A DNA stretch of 5,626 nucleotides from JAPWJZ01 sp038247245. GTDB taxonomy: Bacteria; Pseudomonadota; Alphaproteobacteria; Micavibrionales; UBA2020. Made by a program: the position numbers and the translations under genes. The DNA lies in assembly GCA_038247245.1 (NCBI GenBank), contig JBBRVE010000128.1, forward strand, positions 1-5,626, written 5' to 3'. The notes below the pieces were generated by a model, which was given only the letters and a program-made list of their open reading frames with translations, did no database searches and had not been told where the DNA came from. Shown in pieces: positions 1-3,478 of this stretch. Within the stretch, counting starts at the first letter, position 1. Each line of letters starts with the position of its first letter.

Positions 1-495
1 GGCGCGGGCTTCCCCGAATTCCTCGAACACCTGCCGAACCTGAACCAATTTGCCTATGTACCCGATGTCGCGCGCCTCGAATGGCTGGCGCAGGAAGCAT
101 ATTTAAGCCCGCGACGGGTACCGCTCACCGCGCAGGATCTTGCGACGGTCAAAGACCCCGTGAATTTGAAACTGCATTTGCAGCCGCATGTGAAACTACT
201 GCGCTCCGGCTGGCCGGTTGATAAACTATGGAGCCGTGTGACCGAGGAAGGCGAAGCGCTGAAAGATTTCGAAATGAAGCCCGCCGAAACATACGCCGCC
301 ATCTTTCGCGCGGGCGACAACATTTCGGTGTGGAGCATTTCGGAGGGCGGTTACCGCTTCCTTGAATACCTGCAATCCGAACCGACCTTCGCCTTCGCCG
401 CTGAAGCCGGCATGCGGGCTGAACCCGATCTCTCGCTCGATATGCTTCTGGCGACGCTGATGCAGCAGGATTTGCTCGCCAAAAATCCGTCATAG
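1..495 (+). CDS. HvfC/BufC-type MNIO partner protein (DUF2063), 3' part only
   Basis: The reading frame is open from the first base to the TAG at 493-495 and gives 164 residues, so the gene is cut by the left edge; the Met at 160 is internal. Seen: a block at residues 4-34 with FPEFL, then YVPDVARLEW at 19-28, followed by LHLQPHVKLLRSGWPVDKLW at 58-77. These are the hallmarks of the DUF2063 family, now called HvfC/BufC. The part seen covers the end of the N-terminal helical domain and the C-terminal domain. Known of the family: HvfC/BufC proteins pair with MNIO (DUF692) enzymes HvfB/BufB. The enzyme modifies cysteines of a small precursor peptide, and the partner helps bind the precursor; bufferins made this way bind copper. 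Inferred: the MNIO and precursor genes lie just upstream, outside the window. The domain is usually annotated as a putative DNA-binding domain, which I would not take literally. Family call fairly sure; pathway less so. Confidence 0.85.
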   Translation, partial: GAGFPEFLEHLPNLNQFAYVPDVARLEWLAQEAYLSPRRVPLTAQDLATVKDPVNLKLHLQPHVKLLRSGWPVDKLWSRVTEEGEALKDFEMKPAETYAAIFRAGDNISVWSISEGGYRFLEYLQSEPTFAFAAEAGMRAEPDLSLDMLLATLMQQDLLAKNPS

Positions 496-524
496 AATCG
501 CCGATGGAATCGTTTCAGCGAGTC
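495..524. promoter_or_regulatory. Cluster of three GANTC (CcrM methylation) sites
   Basis: GAATC at 495-499, GAATC at 507-511 and GAGTC at 520-524 are spaced 12 and 13 bp, starting at the stop codon of the HvfC-like gene. Reading the rest of the window by eye I found only three other GANTC sites (2951, 3271, 5493), all inside genes. In Alphaproteobacteria CcrM methylates the adenine of GANTC, and promoter sites can be read by GcrA and other regulators. The sites are seen; their methylation and role are inferred. Confidence 0.45.
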
Positions 525-573
525 GCTTCACTTTCGTTTTATTTATGTAAAATAATTGCCCGAAATCATCCCC

Positions 574-600
574 TTTTCCGCATTGCAACAATGCGGAAAA
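574..600. repeat. Perfect 12-bp inverted repeat with 3-nt loop
   Basis: TTTTCCGCATTG at 574-585 and CAATGCGGAAAA at 589-600 are exact inverse complements around CAA. As RNA on either strand this makes a stable hairpin. No run of T follows on either strand outside the stem, so it is not a standard intrinsic terminator. It may cap the 3' end of the HvfC-like mRNA, or be a regulator site read as double-stranded DNA. Confidence 0.75.
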
Positions 601-620
601 TGCCTGTAAATGCCGCATTT
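598..620. repeat. Direct repeat AAATGCC x2 plus inverted GCATTT
   Basis: AAATGCC occurs at 598-604 and again at 608-614, exactly 10 bp (about one helical turn) apart. GCATTT at 615-620 is the inverse of the second copy. With the arms of the neighbouring hairpin there are five GCATT/AATGC elements in 40 bp (580, 590, 599, 609, 615). The arrangement resembles clustered operator half-sites, but no regulator can be named. Confidence 0.45.
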
Positions 621-785
621 CTACAACATCGGGCGTTAAAAAATGGCCTCAAAACACCCGAAATTCATGAGAACCGTTATCATCATGTTTCTGGAAAACT
701 TGGAACTTTATTATCAAATAAACGCCTGAAACCTATCAATCTTTCAAAAACCTTCACTTTTTTTTAAGATACATGCAGTTTTGCC

Positions 786-814
786 TTGCGGAAGTAGTCG
801 GAATTTCTTATAAC
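786..814 (+). promoter_or_regulatory. Candidate sigma-70 type promoter upstream of the terminator
   Basis: A -35 like TTGCGG at 786-791 and a -10 like TATAAC at 809-814 are separated by 17 bp, the ideal spacing. Transcription would start near 820-822. The product would first run into the intrinsic terminator ending at 883, giving an RNA of about 60 nt. If RNA polymerase reads through, it would continue into the TSUP permease gene at 931. This is a sequence match only. Confidence 0.45.
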
Positions 815-844
815 TTAGCTACACACCCTCTATTACCGCCGTTT

Positions 845-883
845 GTCCGGAGGATCCCTCAAAAGGTTCTCCGGACTTTTTTT
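845..883 (+). terminator. Rho-independent terminator
   Basis: GTCCGGAG at 845-852 pairs perfectly with CTCCGGAC at 869-876. The stem can extend inward by about four weaker pairs, including two G-U. Seven T follow directly at 877-883. It works on the plus strand only, because the minus strand has no T run after the stem. It could end the HvfC-like operon with a 3' untranslated region of nearly 390 nt, or end a short transcript from the promoter candidate at 786-814. It lies only 47 bp before the TSUP start, so it may also control that gene by attenuation. Confidence 0.85.
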
Positions 884-930
884 ATGCTCCGATCGGCCAC
901 ATCTATGCTCGGGCACGGCATATCTGATAA

Positions 931-1710
931 ATGACCCTCATGACGATCACTTTCCCCACCATAATGTTCATCATCGCTGGCGTTTTCTTCACCTCGATTT
1001 TGTCGGGCATTCTGGGCATGGCGGGCGGCATGGTGCTGATGGGCATCCTCGCCTGGGTATTGCCGGTGCAGCAGGCGATGATCCTGCATGCGGTGTCGCA
1101 ATTTTTTGCGAACGGCAGTCGGGCGGTCATCCACCGCAAGCATATCTATACCAAGACCATGCCGTATTATTTTAGCGGCCTTGCGCTGATGCTGGGCGTG
1201 TTTGTGTTCGTCTCGATCGTGCCGGACAAGCTTACCGTCTTCCTGCTGCTGGGCGTAACGCCGTTCCTTGCCTTTGCACTCCCCAAAAATGTGCAGCTCG
1301 ATTTCACCAAGCCGTGGCAGGCGATGGCCTGCGGCATGCTTGTGACCGGGTTTCAATTGACGGGCGGCGTTTCCGGCCCGCTGCTGGACGTGTTTTTCCA
1401 GACGCGCGCGCTGACGCGCCACCAGACGGTTGCGACCAAGGCTTTCACGCAATCGATATCGCATATCACCAAATTCATCTATTTCGGCTTTGTCGTTTCC
1501 AGCTTCGCCCATGCGACCAGCGGCTTGCCGCTGTGGCTCTGCGCGGCGGTCGTGCCGGTTGCGATGTGCGGCACGCACCTGTCGAAATACATCCTCGAGC
1601 GATTGTCGGATAAACAGTTTTTCAAGGCGACGCAGGCCGCACTGTTCACCGTCGGATCAATCTATATCGTCAAGGCAGTGCTGTTATGGCTGGAGGGCCA
1701 GGGCGGCTGA
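931..1710 (+). CDS. TauE/SafE (TSUP) family membrane permease
   Basis: A 259-residue, very hydrophobic protein with about seven or eight membrane helices (roughly 10-30, 35-58, 78-98, 101-117, 128-145, 176-195, 200-218, 233-254). Seen: two related glycine-rich loops, GILGMAGG at 26-33 and GGVSGPLLD at 145-153, which are the repeat signatures of the TSUP fold. A charged segment with LTRHQTVATKAFTQ at 161-174 is also typical. Members move organic or inorganic sulfur compounds (sulfoacetate, taurine, sulfite, thiosulfate) or other small anions across the inner membrane; the substrate here cannot be told. An in-frame TAA at 928-930 rules out an earlier start. ATG at 931, 940 and 964 all lack a clear ribosome binding site. 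The gene begins 47 bp after a strong terminator, and its last 27 bp overlap the opposite-strand DUF3307 gene. Confidence 0.9.
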   Translation: MTLMTITFPTIMFIIAGVFFTSILSGILGMAGGMVLMGILAWVLPVQQAMILHAVSQFFANGSRAVIHRKHIYTKTMPYYFSGLALMLGVFVFVSIVPDKLTVFLLLGVTPFLAFALPKNVQLDFTKPWQAMACGMLVTGFQLTGGVSGPLLDVFFQTRALTRHQTVATKAFTQSISHITKFIYFGFVVSSFAHATSGLPLWLCAAVVPVAMCGTHLSKYILERLSDKQFFKATQAALFTVGSIYIVKAVLLWLEGQGG

Positions 1711-2103
1711 GAAATCGACGCCATGCGCCCAGATGATGATAATGATGTAGATAAAATGCGTCAGGTGATGCGCCTCCTGGTCGGTGCCGATCGCCCACCA
1801 GAATTGCGGGCTGGCGTAATTCCAGCCCTTTCTGGTCACAATGCGCCCCTTCATGAAATCGATGAAGCCATGCACGATAAAATCGACCGCGCCGATCCAC
1901 CACAGCGTTGGCGCGAACATCAGCATCAGGAAAAAGGTGAAGACGGCATGGATGCCCACATGTGCGGCGAGCGGCTTGGCACCGCCCTGCCGCATCGGTT
2001 TGTCCTTGTTCAGCGCCATCCAGCTGTTCTGCAGAAACCAGTCGCAGATCAGGTGCTTGACGGTGAAGACCAGATAGATAATGGCGATATCGATGAGTGT
2101 CAT
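1684..2103 (-). CDS. DUF3307 family small integral membrane protein
   Basis: A 139-residue protein with three or four membrane helices (about 4-22, 50-68, 70-86, 112-128). Seen: the DUF3307 pattern, with KHLICDWFLQ at 16-25, His48 and His52, Asp74, His78 and Asp82 in the middle, and DQEAHHLTHF at 108-117. No function is established for the family that I can rely on. The repeated His and Asp in membrane segments could bind a metal, but that is a guess. The start is ATG at 2103, with AGGG about 9 bases before it and a promoter candidate just upstream. The stop lies inside the end of the TSUP gene (27-bp tail-to-tail overlap), so the two share no operon. The gene is transcribed away from the cNMP-EAL gene across a 142-bp gap. 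Confidence 0.85.
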   Translation of the reverse strand: MTLIDIAIIYLVFTVKHLICDWFLQNSWMALNKDKPMRQGGAKPLAAHVGIHAVFTFFLMLMFAPTLWWIGAVDFIVHGFIDFMKGRIVTRKGWNYASPQFWWAIGTDQEAHHLTHFIYIIIIIWAHGVDFSAALALQP

Positions 2104-2123
2104 CGGTTTTTCCCTGCCCGACC

Positions 2124-2152
2124 ATTATAAAAACCCCGCGTGCGGTTGGCGA
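2124..2152 (-). promoter_or_regulatory. Candidate promoter of the DUF3307 gene
   Basis: On the minus strand a perfect TATAAT (-10) lies at 2129-2124. TCGCCA, a 4 of 6 match to the -35 consensus, lies 17 bp upstream at 2152-2147. Transcription would begin near 2117 and leave a very short leader carrying the AGGG ribosome binding site before ATG at 2103. The -10 is strong and the -35 modest. Confidence 0.5.
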
Positions 2153-2180
2153 GGGCTCGTTTGTTCCCGTAATATGCGGG

Positions 2181-2236
2181 TTTTAAAATTAGCGTTTTGT
2201 TTACAGGCTTTCGCGTTAATATAAGGGCGACAGGGG
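2181..2236 (+). promoter_or_regulatory. Candidate promoter and ribosome binding site of the cNMP-EAL gene
   Basis: TTGTTT at 2197-2202 and TATAAG at 2220-2225 are spaced by 17 bp. An A/T block at 2181-2190 sits where an UP element would. AGGGG at 2232-2236, nine bases before ATG 2246, is the ribosome binding site and supports that start. The predicted transcription start falls about at the ribosome binding site, so the leader would be extremely short or the real promoter lies slightly upstream. Confidence 0.4.
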
Positions 2237-2245
2237 TATTATTTC

Positions 2246-3475
2246 ATGCCGATCAGCACCAAAAAACAATTCAAGCGTGGCGAACTGCTCATCCGCGAGG
2301 GCGAGGCAGGCTTGTGCGCCTATATCATTGAAACCGGCAACGTGGAAATCCTTGTCCAGCGCGAAGGACAGCCGCTGCAGATCGGCGTGCGCGGCCCGGG
2401 TTCGCTCATCGGCGAAATGGCAATGATCGACGACAAACCCCGCACCGCAACCGTCCGCGCGATGGATGATTGCGATGTGCTTGAAATCACCCGCGAGGAT
2501 TTCGCGCGCCGCGTCGAAAGCGCAGACCCCGTCGTCAAGATGGTGATGCGCGTCATCACCAACCGCTACCGCGACATGATCGGCCGCAGCAACAGCTTCG
2601 TCAGCGTGACGCCCGTCACCCATGCCGCCGCCATCACCGCCGAAAACAGCAACGACATCCACGACATCGCGATGTCCACCATCAAGATCCAGAACGAGCT
2701 GAAAATCGCGATCGAGCAGAAACAGCTGACACTGTATTACCAGCCGATCATCGATGTGCAGAACATGAAGATCGCGGGCTTCGAGGCGCTAATGCGCTGG
2801 AAGCACCCTGAAAAAGGCATGATTTCTCCGGGCGTATTCATTCCAGTAGCCGAAGAAAGCGGATTGATCCTTGAACTGTCGCACTTTGCCCTGGCGCATA
2901 CTTGCGAAACCATCGGCAAATTGACGGCCGCTGCCAACCCCGCCCTTACCGATTCCCACCCGATTTTCGTGGGCGTCAATTTCTCGGTCAAGGATTTCGC
3001 GGACGGTGATATATCGTCGTATATCCGTGCAACGCTCGACAAAACCGGCGTCAATCCCGCGCAGATACACCTTGAAATCACCGAAAGCCTGCTGATGGAG
3101 GCGCCGGAGGCTGCCAAGGAGGCGCTGGAAAAATGCCGCAATTACGGCATTGATATTTCCATCGACGATTTTGGCACGGGTTACAGTTCGCTGTCCTACC
3201 TGCACTTCTTCCCGATCGACACGCTGAAAATCGACCAGAGCTTTATCCGCGCGATGACGACGCATTCGGCGAGTCTCGTGCTGGTGAAATCCATCATCGG
3301 TCTTGCGCGCGGGTTGAACATGAAGATCATTGCAGAAGGCGTCGAGACGGCAAGCGAGGCGCGGATCGTGCGGGACCTTGGCGTGGAATGGATACAGGGT
3401 TTCTTCTTCTCGAAGCCCCTGCCCGTCGATGATGCGACCAAATTCCTGCAGGAATGGCAGCCGCCGACATTCTAA
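2246..3475 (+). CDS. Cyclic-nucleotide-binding domain fused to EAL cyclic-di-GMP phosphodiesterase
   Basis: A 409-residue soluble protein with no signal peptide or membrane helix. Residues about 5-115 form a CRP/PKA-type cyclic-nucleotide-binding domain. The phosphate-binding cassette IGEMAMIDDKPRTATV at 55-70 has Glu57 and Arg66, which in the family contact the ribose and phosphate. A linker at about 115-145 leads to an EAL domain at about 148-405. All expected catalytic residues are seen: E180 in the EAL motif, N245, E277, D307 and D308 in DDFGTG, K328, E364 in EGVET, and Q384. It should therefore hydrolyse cyclic-di-GMP to linear pGpG using Mg or Mn. There is no GGDEF domain. By family logic, binding of cAMP or cGMP to the N-terminal domain would tune the activity. 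It ends 3 bp from the end of a convergent cyclase gene, a likely source of its ligand. Domain calls are firm; ligand and direction of control are inferred. Confidence 0.95.
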   Translation: MPISTKKQFKRGELLIREGEAGLCAYIIETGNVEILVQREGQPLQIGVRGPGSLIGEMAMIDDKPRTATVRAMDDCDVLEITREDFARRVESADPVVKMVMRVITNRYRDMIGRSNSFVSVTPVTHAAAITAENSNDIHDIAMSTIKIQNELKIAIEQKQLTLYYQPIIDVQNMKIAGFEALMRWKHPEKGMISPGVFIPVAEESGLILELSHFALAHTCETIGKLTAAANPALTDSHPIFVGVNFSVKDFADGDISSYIRATLDKTGVNPAQIHLEITESLLMEAPEAAKEALEKCRNYGIDISIDDFGTGYSSLSYLHFFPIDTLKIDQSFIRAMTTHSASLVLVKSIIGLARGLNMKIIAEGVETASEARIVRDLGVEWIQGFFFSKPLPVDDATKFLQEWQPPTF

Positions 3476-3478
3476 AAA

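Larger units (their letters stand above)
496..785. other. AT-rich gene-free stretch
   Basis: About 290 bp with no gene I can support. It is clearly richer in A and T than the coding DNA on both sides and contains short A and T runs, including eight T at 758-765 with no GC stem before it. The open frame at 504-767 has no ribosome binding site, a composition unlike its neighbours and no recognisable family, so I treat it as chance. The structured parts are the GANTC cluster at its start and the inverted and direct repeats at 574-620, listed separately. The stretch could be the 3' untranslated part of the HvfC-like transcript. Confidence 0.6.

Noticed and set aside
160..495. A start of the HvfC-like gene at 160
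   Set aside because: The codon there is GTG and conserved family sequence continues upstream to base 1, so it is internal.
758..765. Run of eight T as an intrinsic terminator
   Set aside because: No GC-rich stem precedes it; only a weak 5-bp AT pairing is possible.
504..767. An 87-codon plus-strand open frame after the HvfC-like gene
   Set aside because: No ribosome binding site, no known family, AT-rich intergenic composition, and it spans the hairpin and repeats; most likely chance.
859..1578. A 239-codon minus-strand frame opposite the TSUP gene
   Set aside because: Its product is His/Arg/Gln-rich and low-complexity, as expected from reading antisense to a membrane-protein gene; the plus-strand frame has clear family motifs.
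1728..1750. ATG/ATA trinucleotide run as a microsatellite
   Set aside because: It is imperfect and simply encodes the Ile-rich last helix of the DUF3307 protein on the minus strand.
2133..2146. Small hairpin CCGC/GCGG in the divergent intergenic region
   Set aside because: Only about four pairs around a 2-nt loop, which cannot fold well.
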